Shown here one piece after another: positions 1-10,605 of a DNA stretch of 44,556 bases. The first letter of the stretch is position 1; the number at the start of each line of letters is the position of its first letter. This DNA comes from Phycisphaerae bacterium (GTDB lineage: Bacteria; Planctomycetota; Phycisphaerae; SM23-33), in contig JADHXQ010000029.1 in the NCBI GenBank assembly GCA_016782885.1, positions 1 through 44,556 on the forward strand, in the 5' to 3' direction. The position numbers and the translations under genes are program-made. The notes under the pieces are model-generated. The model was not told where the DNA came from. It made no database searches and saw only the letters and a program-made list of their open reading frames with translations.

Positions 1-3000
1 CCAGACCGGTGTTCGCCGTGGCAAGTACCGTCACCTCCAGCCACCGCTTCTCGATCGCGTTATCAGCCCAGATGATAGTCACGCGGTCAGAACCTTCGAC
101 ACCAGCACCAATACGCACATCAAACGCAATGTCATTCGCCGGCGCCGGGGCCAACGCCCAATTTTCAGGGGTATCGTTGTTACCGGTCTTGAAAACAAAG
201 TCCGCGGCCGTCAGGCCCGCAGGATTCGCCAGGGCGGCGATATCGATCATGATCCCGTTGATCCCGCGCGAGTAACTGGTGTAGTTGGCGAACGTGGCGG
301 TCTGGCCGGGCAGCAGTGCGGATTTGTCGGGAGCGATAGCATCATCGTCACTGGAACCGGCCGCAGGATCGTTCCCGTCCCAATCGGAGTTATTGCAGAA
401 GACGTGGCGGGAGACAATGCCGGTATTGGAAGCGACCTGCCCGGTAATCGCGAACGTGAATGGATTCTCGTCCAGGCCATCCGGCGACTGCGATCCGTCA
501 CCATTGACCAGCGTTACATTGCCGCTAAACACTCCGATGACGCCCGTATCGAACGCAACCGTGAAGGACGTCGAACCACCTGGCGGAATGTCCGCCGCCG
601 GCGAAGACGTCACGGAGAATCCGCCCGGAACGGTCATCTCGCCCAGCGACAGTGCCTGTCCGCCGTCGTTATGGACTTCGAATACCATGTCGACATCGGG
701 TGCGTCCCGGTCAACCCGTCCGAAATCAATCGGCGTGGTCTCGCCGCTGACCACCGCCAGGGCGTTGTGGAGAACCGTAATCTCTTCGGCCGGCGCCACG
801 ACAAATGAATCGATAAGCTGCGTGTAAGCGGGGCTGTTGTCGCCATCGGCGGCATTGATTGTGAAACTGTGTTCGAGCGAGGCAAATCCGTCGGAATCGA
901 GAGGTCCCACAACTGCGTAGTAATCGCCGTCCAGCGTTACCGCAGCGGAGTCCACCAGCAGTTCGACAGATCCGATCCCGCTCGAATCGACCAGGCCGGG
1001 ATTCTTCGTGCCCATGGTCGAATCGTCGCCGCGGACGAAATCGGCGGCTGTGTCATTGTCGGAATGGCCGGTGCGCTCCAGGAAGGAGTTTGGCGGTTCG
1101 AACACCGCCGCAATGCTGACATCGTCAATGGCCAACGCGTGGTCATTAACACCCAAATCGTTGATATCGTGCCAGGTTATGTAGAAGGTCTGCCCGTCGG
1201 GTATCGCCGCGGCGGGGACGTACACACCGCTGATTTCCGTTCTATTGGCTGGAACGTTACCGTCAATCGCCGAGCCGAGACCGGAATTCGATGGGGCGTC
1301 AAAGTCGAATTGGCCGCCCATTGACACAAAACCAGAGCCCGGGTCCAGGGAGAACCACACTGAGAGTTTCTGGGACACCCCGGAGTTCCAGTCGCGCCAC
1401 TGCTCGCCGGTATACGCCAGAGCCAGCTCTGTAATCTCCGCCCCGGTGTTATTTGTGATGGCAAGCTGTATCGCCCGGTCGCCGCTGCTGGTAGTGGACA
1501 TACCCCCGACTGCGCGGTCCGAATCGCCGGTTGTCCCGTAGTTATACGAACGGCCTTTCGTAGTTGATGATCCGTTGTCGACGTACAAGGGCCCGTCAAC
1601 CGGAACACTTTGGGGCGGTTGGCGATTCTGAGTGCTGGTGTACTTTCCAGCGATCCAGCCGTCCGGGGGCTCGGTTCCGCTTGAGCCTATCGAATCGAAG
1701 TTTTCGGTGTACGTTCCGCTGGTGTATGTGACAGTTCCGGCTATGGGCGCAGGCGGCGTGCTTCGTCCTCCCTTTTCGGCTCCATCTCCGGACCACTGGC
1801 CCGCTACTGTAATCCCGGTAAAGGCTCCGTAGTCGATGGACATACCGGCGATCTGGGCCGATGAATATCCCCAAACGGCAAAATCCTTCACAACGCCGCC
1901 GTCGTCAATAATCATTACCCATCCGGGCCCGTCGTTTTCCCATTGGATACCCCCGCCAAGATAGTTGGCTCCGGCGCCGAAGTCCTCTGTTCGATAGAGC
2001 ACCTGACCGGGAGAGACAGCACCGCTCAGCATCCATGCCTGGGAGTTGACGGCGGTAATATCGGGCGCTGGTCCGCCCGCATCGTTCAACAGCACGGTCC
2101 AGCCGGTCGCATCCACCGCCTGATCCCACACGTTCTGGATTTCCACAGAATCCGTGGCGCCGGTCGACACCTCGGTAACGAGCAGTCCCCTGGCGATCGA
2201 ATCGGTCAGTTCCCAGGATATCCGAACCTGTTCGTCGGCGGCGATAATCCCGTCGCCGTCGCCGTTGTGTTCGGCGACAACAACGTTGAAAATGTCGGGC
2301 CCCTCAGTGTCGCTGTCGGTTACGGAAATCGACTTGTGGGCTGTATTGTTGCTCTCGAGTTCTTCGACAATCGCATCTTCGGGATCGACAACCACGTAGA
2401 TGTCGTGCGGACCGGGCGAACCGGGAGTCCATGTGACCTGCGCAACGCTGGAGGAATATCCGAACAGAGACGCCACCACGTAATCGGTGCCGATCTGAAC
2501 GCCCCCGGCGCCCGGATCACCATCGTAAAATCTCACCACCACGTCCGTGAGATCCGTGTTCCCGAGATTCCGGACCGTCGCGGAAATCGTTACGCTGTCA
2601 CCATCCTCCGGCGAGACGATGTCGAAGTCAATATCCGAGTTCGCCATGCCGAGGTCTGTCGTGTCGGCTGCGCTCAGAATCCCCGAGATAGAGTAGTATC
2701 CGAGGCTGCCGTAGTCGCTGTAACCCGTATCCAGCGGACTCTTACCGGTTCCTTCGACGCTCAGGTAGTACGTCCCTCCCGCCAGGTTCACGTTAAAGGC
2801 GGCATCCAGAACGGTCGTGGGATTGTTCGCGGCAACCAAGCCGCCGGCGGAATCATACAGGGTGGCGAGGATATCGAGATTGGGGCTGTTGTAGAATGGG
2901 TCGATGTCCAGGGTGATCGTTCCGGCGGTCGTGGTAAACGAGAAGAAGTCCAGATCGGTATTCCGCTCTATGATGCCCTCGCCGGAAACAGCGTTGCCCC

Positions 3001-3946
3001 CGCCAACCGCCAGGGCGGTGGCGACCGTTCGCGTATCGCCATGATCGTCAGTTCGATACCCGAAGCCATTACTGCTGACAATGATCGCCAGGTCGTCTTC
3101 AGTGCGATTCGCCTTCGGGTATTCGCCTTTGCTCCACTGCACCAGTTCTTTGTAGTAACCGACTCCCATGATGGGCGCCCAACCGGTGGCCCCGCTGCCG
3201 TGCCCCTCATAGTACTCCACTGAATTCGTCCCGTCGTGGTACAGTCCCACCGCGTGGCCCGCCTCGTGCGTGATGGCCTCGGCTACGTATTTCTCATTAC
3301 CATTCGAGAGATTCTCCGGGAAGACGAATACCGGCGTATCGGAATTCCAGTCGAATGATCCGACATACGCCACTCCGCCTGCGCCGGGAGAGTACCAGTC
3401 GTTCGAATTGCCTCCAATCACGACCCGCACGCCCCATTCCTGATCCGCCCCACCTGAATCTATCAGCGCCGCGGCGCCCGGGTCTTCGGTGGTAACGTCA
3501 ACATTGAACGGGATGTAATCTTCAGCGACGCGTTCCCAAATCCTCTGGATGCGTTCTTTTTCCGCATCAGAGAAGCTTGAGTCTCCCTGAAAACTGTAGG
3601 GCGGCGAGACGATATCATTGCCGTTGTTCTCCGAACTGTTCCACAGAGTGCCCGAGGTCGTATGCCCGTCAAAGTCGAGGCAGATCACCTTTGACGCATC
3701 CGGGTTGCTGTGAAGGAGGAACGTCTGATCCAGGGGGAAAGTCGCCGCCGCGACTGCGGCGGCGAAGGCGGTCTCTGGCTGCAATGGCAATGGATCCGGG
3801 GCCGGATCAAAGCAAATGAGATCTGCATAATTATCGATAACCTCGTCGCCCGACAGTTCGCCAACAATATCGGCGCTCAACAGCAAACGCGGTTCAAGAG
3901 TTTCAAAGATCGATGCGGCCTCGCTCTGGCCTGCAGCAGTACCCAT
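1..3946 (-). CDS. Large exported LEPR-motif zinc metalloprotease, C-terminus cut by window edge
   Basis: The reading frame is open for 1315 codons from ATG at 3946 to the window edge, so the C-terminus is missing. Residues 14-25 read FETLEPRLLLSA, the LEPR-XLL motif found near the N-terminus of planctomycete surface proteins. Residues 227-238 are HEAGHAVGLYHD, a zinc-binding HExxHxxGxxHD motif of metzincin type, with IMGVGYY about 25 residues later as a possible Met-turn. Further on are a PPC-like beta domain (about 320-400), a CARDB-like domain (about 435-535), a lamin-tail-like domain (about 590-710), a jelly-roll-like stretch with TGEQWRDW, and an ASPM/SPD-2/Hydin-like 'choice-of-anchor' domain (about 1065-1165). 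The last readable residues resemble the stretch that precedes dockerin-like ends in planctomycete proteins. It is probably a secreted or cell-surface protease. Upstream TTG or GTG starts cannot be excluded because no clear ribosome site is visible. Confidence 0.85.
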   Translation of the reverse strand, partial: MGTAAGQSEAASIFETLEPRLLLSADIVGELSGDEVIDNYADLICFDPAPDPLPLQPETAFAAAVAAATFPLDQTFLLHSNPDASKVICLDFDGHTTSGTLWNSSENNGNDIVSPPYSFQGDSSFSDAEKERIQRIWERVAEDYIPFNVDVTTEDPGAAALIDSGGADQEWGVRVVIGGNSNDWYSPGAGGVAYVGSFDWNSDTPVFVFPENLSNGNEKYVAEAITHEAGHAVGLYHDGTNSVEYYEGHGSGATGWAPIMGVGYYKELVQWSKGEYPKANRTEDDLAIIVSSNGFGYRTDDHGDTRTVATALAVGGGNAVSGEGIIERNTDLDFFSFTTTAGTITLDIDPFYNSPNLDILATLYDSAGGLVAANNPTTVLDAAFNVNLAGGTYYLSVEGTGKSPLDTGYSDYGSLGYYSISGILSAADTTDLGMANSDIDFDIVSPEDGDSVTISATVRNLGNTDLTDVVVRFYDGDPGAGGVQIGTDYVVASLFGYSSSVAQVTWTPGSPGPHDIYVVVDPEDAIVEELESNNTAHKSISVTDSDTEGPDIFNVVVAEHNGDGDGIIAADEQVRISWELTDSIARGLLVTEVSTGATDSVEIQNVWDQAVDATGWTVLLNDAGGPAPDITAVNSQAWMLSGAVSPGQVLYRTEDFGAGANYLGGGIQWENDGPGWVMIIDDGGVVKDFAVWGYSSAQIAGMSIDYGAFTGITVAGQWSGDGAEKGGRSTPPAPIAGTVTYTSGTYTENFDSIGSSGTEPPDGWIAGKYTSTQNRQPPQSVPVDGPLYVDNGSSTTKGRSYNYGTTGDSDRAVGGMSTTSSGDRAIQLAITNNTGAEITELALAYTGEQWRDWNSGVSQKLSVWFSLDPGSGFVSMGGQFDFDAPSNSGLGSAIDGNVPANRTEISGVYVPAAAIPDGQTFYITWHDINDLGVNDHALAIDDVSIAAVFEPPNSFLERTGHSDNDTAADFVRGDDSTMGTKNPGLVDSSGIGSVELLVDSAAVTLDGDYYAVVGPLDSDGFASLEHSFTINAADGDNSPAYTQLIDSFVVAPAEEITVLHNALAVVSGETTPIDFGRVDRDAPDVDMVFEVHNDGGQALSLGEMTVPGGFSVTSSPAADIPPGGSTSFTVAFDTGVIGVFSGNVTLVNGDGSQSPDGLDENPFTFAITGQVASNTGIVSRHVFCNNSDWDGNDPAAGSSDDDAIAPDKSALLPGQTATFANYTSYSRGINGIMIDIAALANPAGLTAADFVFKTGNNDTPENWALAPAPANDIAFDVRIGAGVEGSDRVTIIWADNAIEKRWLEVTVLATANTGL

Positions 3947-4114
3947 TTGTCTCAGTCGCCTCGCGATAAACAGGAAACATCCGCACAAACAAGGGCACAC
4001 CCCAACCCTTGCCCCCGCCTCAGCGGACAGGGCTCCAGCTACCAGTCCAGTATAGCACAAAACTCGAGATTTGACCGAAAAAAGACCTGCCAATTCGCGG
4101 CGGTAACGCCGATT

Positions 4115-4363
4115 TCAGCGGTTTGTGAGGTAGGTTTCTCGGATATCGCGGAGAGTGTATCCGGATTTGTTTAGCTGGCGGATGAGGCGGATGCGTTTGA
4201 TAAGTTCATCGTCGAAGAATCGCCCGTGGCGCCCCTCGATTCGCACCGGTTCGATCAGTCCGAGCATAAGGTAATACTCGATGGTCTGCTTGCTCACGCC
4301 GGCGGCCTGTGCGGCCGCCGATATGCGAACCAGCGATTCGGGTGATGGTTTCTCGGCGGGCAT
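4115..4363 (-). CDS. Small MerR-type HTH regulator
   Basis: This 82-residue protein is little more than one winged-helix DNA-binding domain. The stretch RISAAAQAAGVSKQTIEYYL matches the MerR N-terminal helix-turn-helix, and GLIEPVRIEGRHGRFF plus the following KRIRLIRQLNKSGYTL match the wing and second helix pair. There is no C-terminal effector-binding domain or cysteine cluster, so no ligand can be proposed. Its target is unknown. It lies between the protease gene (same strand, downstream) and a divergent membrane-protein gene starting 100 bp away, so the shared upstream region could be its operator. Confidence 0.8.
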   Translation of the reverse strand: MPAEKPSPESLVRISAAAQAAGVSKQTIEYYLMLGLIEPVRIEGRHGRFFDDELIKRIRLIRQLNKSGYTLRDIRETYLTNR

Positions 4364-4462
4364 ATTAATACAGATACAAAAATATCTTCCGCAAGGATTA
4401 TCGCCCTGTCGGGGCGGAAAACTTTAGCTTCCCGCCCGCAATGCCCGGTACAATCGGTATTC

Positions 4463-5017
4463 ATGGAAGCCCTGAAAACCTCCCTTTTTGAAAATCCGCT
4501 GGGAATTTACATCGCCCTGGCGATTATCGGCGTGTTGGGACTTGTGAGCTACCAGAACTGGCGGACGTTCAAATCCGCCTGGCCGACGGCGGTCGCACTG
4601 GTCGGAGGCGCGGCGGTATTCACCGTTTCGACTCTGGTAGTGACCGACCGCGAGCAGATCGGCGCCGCCTGCGAGAAAATCGCCGATGCCATAAGCAACC
4701 GCAACACGGTGGTCGTGGAGTTCCTCCTCGACAAGGATTTCACCGGACTGAGCGAGACCCAGACTCGCAAAAAGGCCATCCGCCGGCTCGATAGCGACCT
4801 CAAGACTTACGGAGTCACGGGCGTGAAGTTGAAGATACTCGACATGAAAGTGCGAGACGATCTGGCGACTATGCTGGTCCGGAGCGACATCACGAGTGAA
4901 ACTATTCCCGCAATGCGGTTGAACTGGCGTGCAGTATGGATCAAGCGGCCGGCGGGGTGGCTGGTCCACAAGGTCAGCGGACCGGTGGGACCGGGCAACG
5001 CGGGAGACCAGGAATGA
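4463..5017 (+). CDS. Hypothetical membrane-anchored protein
   Basis: I do not recognise a family. The 184-residue protein begins with two hydrophobic segments (about residues 13-29 and 39-57), followed by a soluble part of about 125 residues. The soluble part alternates charged helices and strands and ends with NWRAVWIKRPAGWLVHKVSG. That ending resembles the last strands of NTF2-like/SnoaL-type cystatin-fold domains, but this is a weak resemblance. TACAAT at 4450-4455 could be a -10 element close to the start. It precedes the DoxX fusion gene on the same strand with a gap of about 80 bp, so co-transcription is possible. Confidence 0.7.
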   Translation: MEALKTSLFENPLGIYIALAIIGVLGLVSYQNWRTFKSAWPTAVALVGGAAVFTVSTLVVTDREQIGAACEKIADAISNRNTVVVEFLLDKDFTGLSETQTRKKAIRRLDSDLKTYGVTGVKLKILDMKVRDDLATMLVRSDITSETIPAMRLNWRAVWIKRPAGWLVHKVSGPVGPGNAGDQE

Positions 5018-5095
5018 TTGACATGCCCCGACGACATCCCGACGGTCCTGCCCGGCGCCGGGCGAATACGGAACTTATCGCTGAGAGGATGAACC

Positions 5096-6688
5096 ATGCA
5101 TTCGACAAATGACATCCGCCCTCCCAAACCGCATTTCAACTCCATGTCGCGAGTTATGCTGACGCTCGTTCGAATCGCGATCGGATGGCATTTCCTGTAC
5201 GAAGGCCTGACGAAAGTGTTCGCCGACAAGTGGACCTCGGCGGGCTTCCTTCAGCAGTCCGACTGGCTGCTGGCAGATACGTTTCACTGGATAGCATCGA
5301 ATCCGACCGCGCTGGGCGTGGTCGACTTCCTGAACGTCTGGGGCCTGATCGCGATCGGGCTGGGCCTGTTCGTGGGCCTTTTTACGCGCATCGCAAGTTC
5401 GGCTGGTGCGCTGCTGCTGGCGCTGTACTACATCGCCAGCCCCCCTCTCATCGGTTCGGCCGCCGAAGCGATCGGCGGCGGGCACTTCCTGGTCGTCAAC
5501 ATGAACCTCATCGAGATGGCGACGCTCATTCTTCTGGTCTTCGTTCCGCGGCGGATGTTCCACGGTATCGACAGGCTGCTGGAATGCCTCAAAGAACGAA
5601 GAAACGCCGAACCGCAAGACCGCGATGAGACGCGAAGGTCGTTCCTGAAGGCCCTTGCCGCCCTGCCCCTCTTCGGCGGATTCGCATACGCGGTATTCAG
5701 GAAAAAACCGTGGGAGAGCTTCGAGGAAAAGAACCTCGCCGACCGGATCGGGCCGACGGCCGCCACCTCCGGGGCCAGCCCCGTCGCCGTCAGCTTTCCC
5801 ACGCTGAAGGATCTCAAGACCAAAGCGCCCACGGGGAAAATCGGCAGCCTCGACATCTCACGCCTGATATGCGGCGGAAACCTCATCAGCAGTTTCGCCC
5901 ACTCTCGCGACCTGATCTATGTCTCATCGCTGCTAAAGACATACTTCACGGACGAAAAGGTGCTCGAAACGCTCTGGATGTGCGAGAGCTGCGGGGTCAA
6001 CACCGCCATCCTCAGGGTCGACAAGCATACGCTGCGGATCATCGGCAAATACCGCAAACTCGGCGGGAAGATACAATGGATCGCCCAAGCCAAGATCACC
6101 AGGAACGACATCAAACACGATTTGGACCTCGCTATCGACAACGGCGCGGTGGGCGCCTTCATACACGGCGGAGTGGCTGACAGCTTCGTAGCCAAAGGGT
6201 GGATGGACGAACTCGGCAGCGCGGTCGATTACATCAAGAAGAACAATCTCGTCGCGGGCATCGGCGGGCACGCTCTGCAGGTGCCCATCGCCTGCGAAAA
6301 GGCCCGCCTGAACCACGATTTCTACATGAAGACGCTGAACAGCGGGAATTACTGGACGGCCGGCCCGCGACTGATAGAAGACAGCAACTGGAAGCCCGAC
6401 CCGGCGAAGGTCGTCGAACCGGAACTCGCCAAGAGCGTGAAGGATAACATCTGGTCGACAACGCCGCGGCAGAGCGTCGAGTTCATGAAGACCGTGACGA
6501 AACCGTGGATCGCCTACAAGGTTCTCGGCGCCGGGGCGATCCATCCGCGAAAGGGATTCAAGTACGCCTTCGAGAACGGGGCGGATTTCGCCTGCGTGGG
6601 AATGTTCGACTTCCAGGTCGTCGAAGACTGCAACATCCTGACCGAAGTGCTCGGCGGCGACCTCAAACGAACCAGGCCCTGGGCCTAG
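5096..6688 (+). CDS. DoxX-family membrane domain fused to aldo/keto reductase-like domain
   Basis: This 530-residue protein has two parts. Residues about 15-165 are a DoxX-type four-helix membrane domain (VRIAIGWHFLYEGLTKV, then three more hydrophobic helices). At about residue 180 a Tat-like signal, RRSFLKALAALPLFGGFAYA, sits in the middle of the chain. From about residue 240 to the end is an aldo/keto reductase-like TIM-barrel region with SLDISRLICGGNLISSF, TLWMCESCGVNTAILRVD and WIAYKVLGAGAIHPRKGF. The classical AKR catalytic Tyr/Lys arrangement is not obvious. Planctomycetes often encode the second part as a separate Tat-exported protein, so here the former Tat signal may act as an extra membrane segment. 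A GAGAGG sequence lies upstream of the ATG. The stop overlaps the convergent amidohydrolase stop. Confidence 0.8.
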   Translation: MHSTNDIRPPKPHFNSMSRVMLTLVRIAIGWHFLYEGLTKVFADKWTSAGFLQQSDWLLADTFHWIASNPTALGVVDFLNVWGLIAIGLGLFVGLFTRIASSAGALLLALYYIASPPLIGSAAEAIGGGHFLVVNMNLIEMATLILLVFVPRRMFHGIDRLLECLKERRNAEPQDRDETRRSFLKALAALPLFGGFAYAVFRKKPWESFEEKNLADRIGPTAATSGASPVAVSFPTLKDLKTKAPTGKIGSLDISRLICGGNLISSFAHSRDLIYVSSLLKTYFTDEKVLETLWMCESCGVNTAILRVDKHTLRIIGKYRKLGGKIQWIAQAKITRNDIKHDLDLAIDNGAVGAFIHGGVADSFVAKGWMDELGSAVDYIKKNNLVAGIGGHALQVPIACEKARLNHDFYMKTLNSGNYWTAGPRLIEDSNWKPDPAKVVEPELAKSVKDNIWSTTPRQSVEFMKTVTKPWIAYKVLGAGAIHPRKGFKYAFENGADFACVGMFDFQVVEDCNILTEVLGGDLKRTRPWA

Positions 6689-7482
6689 AGCCCGAGAATC
6701 TTCGCCGCGTTGGCGCCGAGGATCATTTCGAGTTCTTCGCCCGCCAGGTCGAGTTGTTCGAGTTTCCGCCGCTCTTGGACCGGGCTAGCCCATGGCCAGT
6801 CCGTACCGAACAGTATTTTCTCGATTCCGTGCCTGCGAAAGAGTTCGACCTCGCGCCGCGGGTCGAGATCGTGCAGCGTAAACGACGTTTCCATCGGGAC
6901 GCCCTTCTTGCCGATCAAGTACTGCTCCGACTCGTCCCACATCCGCCAACCGCCCAGATGCGTACAGACCAATTTCAGGTCCGGGAATTTTTCGATCACC
7001 CGGGCGATCCGCTCCGGCGAGGCACGGTTGACGTCGTCGGGCGCCGCGGTGTCTCGCCCGCAATGGGGCGTGATGATAAGCCCGGTCTCAGAAGCCGCAG
7101 CGTATATCCCGTCGAGTACGGAATCGTCGACGCAGTAGTCCTGGTACACCGAGTGCATCTTGATGCCCGGTATCCCGGCGTCAACGATTCGCCTGACCCA
7201 GTCGGCGGCGTCGGAACTGCCCGGGTGAATCGACGCGAACGGAACGATCCGCTCGCCGCGAATACTGCAGCACCAGCGGAGGATACCCTCGGTAAGTTCG
7301 GGTCTGGTCGCGATCGTGCAGATTACCGCGACGTCGATACCCGCGTCGTCCATCGATTTGAGCCTGTCGTCGATCGTGCCGGTTCCGAAGGCTTTCCAGT
7401 CCGCCTTCGCTTCGAGGGCGTCTATCGCCTTGGGCGCCAGCTCGTCGGGAAACGCGTGTGAATGCATGTCAACTACTATCAT
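6685..7482 (-). CDS. Amidohydrolase (amidohydrolase-2 / TIM-barrel metal hydrolase)
   Basis: The 265-residue product starts MIVVDMHSHAFPDEL, the strand-1 metal motif (HxH) of amidohydrolase-2 family TIM barrels. Later landmarks are GLIITPHCGRD (third metal histidine), LKLVCTHLGGW (fourth histidine) and EKILFGTDWPW (catalytic aspartate region). The family includes decarboxylases, lactonases and hydrolases, and the substrate here cannot be told. The frame extends upstream to 7602, but the HxH strand is normally within the first ten residues, so 7482 is chosen. It converges on the DoxX fusion gene with a 4-bp overlap of stop codons and is divergent from the glycosyltransferase. Confidence 0.88.
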   Translation of the reverse strand: MIVVDMHSHAFPDELAPKAIDALEAKADWKAFGTGTIDDRLKSMDDAGIDVAVICTIATRPELTEGILRWCCSIRGERIVPFASIHPGSSDAADWVRRIVDAGIPGIKMHSVYQDYCVDDSVLDGIYAAASETGLIITPHCGRDTAAPDDVNRASPERIARVIEKFPDLKLVCTHLGGWRMWDESEQYLIGKKGVPMETSFTLHDLDPRREVELFRRHGIEKILFGTDWPWASPVQERRKLEQLDLAGEELEMILGANAAKILGL

Positions 7483-7573
7483 GGGAGGAGAGTATAACAG
7501 GCTCGCGGCGCGGGGCAAGGTTAGTACGAGAGCTTTTGACCTGCCCGGCGCATGGGTGTACACTCTGTCGATC

Positions 7574-8353
7574 ATGACCGAACCGGTAGTATCAATAATC
7601 ATCCCGCACTACCAGACCCAGTCGCTGGCGCGACTTTGCCTGCGGTCCATTCGGCGCTACACCACGCGGACGCCTTACGAAGTTATCGTTGTCGACAACG
7701 GATCGTCCGACGGCGGATCGCTGGAGTATCTGCGGAGCGTCAAGTGGATAAAGCTGATCGAGCGGACCGAGGGGATCTCGGACATTCCCGGCGAGGCCCA
7801 CAAGGAAGCCCTCGACGCCGGGATCGCCGCGGCGGCGGGTGAATTCCTGCTCAGCTTCCATACCGACACGATCCCGATCGCCGACGGATGGTTGGCGTGG
7901 ATGGTCGGTAAGATGGAGGCAGACAAGCGCATCGGAGCGGCGGGAACCTACAAACTCGAACGCAAGAAGCTGCTCAAACGCATGGAGCACTGGTTCAAGG
8001 CGATGATGCGGCGCGGGGAAATCCCCCGCCTGGAAAGACCCTGCATTCGCAGCCATTGCGCGATGTACCGCCGCGGCGTGATGGAGGAACTCGACCTGAA
8101 GTTCATCAACGAAACGACGGTAACCGGACAGGGCATGCACTGGGCAATCGAAGACGGCGGGTATCAGTCGCTGCTGCTGAACGTCGGCGAAATGCTGCGA
8201 TACGTTATCCACCTGAACCACGGAACGATGGTCCTGCTGCCCGAACTCGGCGCCCGCAAGAGCACCATCCGCAAAGGACACGGACGGATGAGGCGCTTCC
8301 TCGACCGCCCGGAGGTCCGTGAGATACTGCACGACGACTCGCTGGACTTGTAA
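7574..8353 (+). CDS. Family 2 glycosyltransferase
   Basis: The 259-residue protein begins MTEPVVSIIIPHYQTQSLAR and continues with EVIVVDNGSSDGG, the nucleotide-sugar binding start of GT-A/GT2 enzymes. A DxD-like FHTDTIP motif follows near residue 98. No membrane helix is evident, so it is probably cytosolic or peripheral. The acceptor is unknown and no polysaccharide cluster surrounds it. The open frame reaches back to 7316, but that part is antisense to the amidohydrolase. The ATG directly before the first beta strand is preferred. Confidence 0.87.
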   Translation: MTEPVVSIIIPHYQTQSLARLCLRSIRRYTTRTPYEVIVVDNGSSDGGSLEYLRSVKWIKLIERTEGISDIPGEAHKEALDAGIAAAAGEFLLSFHTDTIPIADGWLAWMVGKMEADKRIGAAGTYKLERKKLLKRMEHWFKAMMRRGEIPRLERPCIRSHCAMYRRGVMEELDLKFINETTVTGQGMHWAIEDGGYQSLLLNVGEMLRYVIHLNHGTMVLLPELGARKSTIRKGHGRMRRFLDRPEVREILHDDSLDL

Positions 8354-8408
8354 ATCACGCCCGCGGGACATATCATACCGCAATTCTAAAACACGGCTGA
8401 CAGCCCAC

Positions 8409-8444
8409 GCTGAAAGCTGATAGCTAATAGCTGAAAGCTAATAG
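8409..8444 (+). repeat. Short imperfect tandem repeat before glyS
   Basis: GCTGAAAGCT occurs at 8409-8418 and again at 8430-8439, with AGCTAATAG at 8422-8430 and 8436-8444, giving a period of about 21 bp. It fills the leader just before the glycyl-tRNA synthetase ATG, and no Shine-Dalgarno sequence is seen there. Function unknown. Confidence 0.6.
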
Positions 8445-8447
8445 ACA

Positions 8448-10061
<1,614 letters not shown>

Positions 10062-10103
10062 CCTCCGACCGCACGGATTATTGCGGAAGACAGGATTAGA
10101 GTA

Positions 10104-10131
10104 TTGACACTGCCGCGGCGGGTAGTATTAT
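10104..10131 (+). promoter_or_regulatory. Sigma-70-type promoter for the LysM lipoprotein
   Basis: TTGACA at 10104-10109 and TATTAT at 10126-10131 are separated by 16 bp. A good ribosome site, GAAAGGA at 10151-10157, lies 7 bp before the ATG at 10165. Confidence 0.7.
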
Positions 10132-10164
10132 CAGGAAAGAACAACTTCTAGAAAGGAATCCGCT

Positions 10165-10566
10165 ATGAAGAAAAACTTCAAGTATGCCACACTCGCCGCC
10201 GTGTTATTCTCTTTCATGCTTGCCGGCTGTAACGCCAGTTGGAACCCGTTCAGGAAAAAAGAACCGGTCGTCGCCGATCCGCCTCTTGCCAATGTTACAA
10301 CGTTGGATAACACCGGCGTGACGCCGGATCCTGTTCGTCCCGATCCCGTCGTTGACCCGCCGGTCGTAAAGAATGACCCGGTCCCCCCGGTAGCCCCACC
10401 GGCCGCGGGAACCACCTACACTATCAAGAAAAAAGACACCCTCTGGTCAATCGCCGCGGCGCATCTCGGCGACGGGCAGCGGTATCGCGAGATTCTCGCG
10501 GCCAATCCCGGTCTCGACGCGAAGAAACTCGCCGTCGGTCAGACCATCAAGCTCCCGCCAAAGTAG
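10165..10566 (+). CDS. LysM-domain lipoprotein
   Basis: The 133-residue precursor has a lipoprotein signal peptide ending in the lipobox LAGC at about residues 19-22. A proline/valine/aspartate-rich linker of about 60 residues follows. A single LysM domain runs from about residue 85 to the end (TYTIKKKDTLWSIAAAHLGD through GQTIKLPP). LysM binds N-acetylglucosamine-containing polymers such as peptidoglycan, so the protein probably tethers the envelope to the cell wall. There is no enzymatic domain. It has its own promoter and precedes recG by 39 bp, so read-through into recG is likely. Confidence 0.88.
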   Translation: MKKNFKYATLAAVLFSFMLAGCNASWNPFRKKEPVVADPPLANVTTLDNTGVTPDPVRPDPVVDPPVVKNDPVPPVAPPAAGTTYTIKKKDTLWSIAAAHLGDGQRYREILAANPGLDAKKLAVGQTIKLPPK

Positions 10567-10605
10567 CCTGCGATTTCAGGTCAACACAAAAGCACCGAGC
10601 CGACA

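Noticed and set aside
1943..3223. 426-residue plus-strand frame
   Set aside because: It is antisense to the metalloprotease, whose frame carries clear motifs (HEAGH, LEPR); the plus translation has no domain and skewed composition.
6505..7461. 318-residue plus-strand frame
   Set aside because: Antisense to the amidohydrolase with its metal motifs; no domain in this frame.
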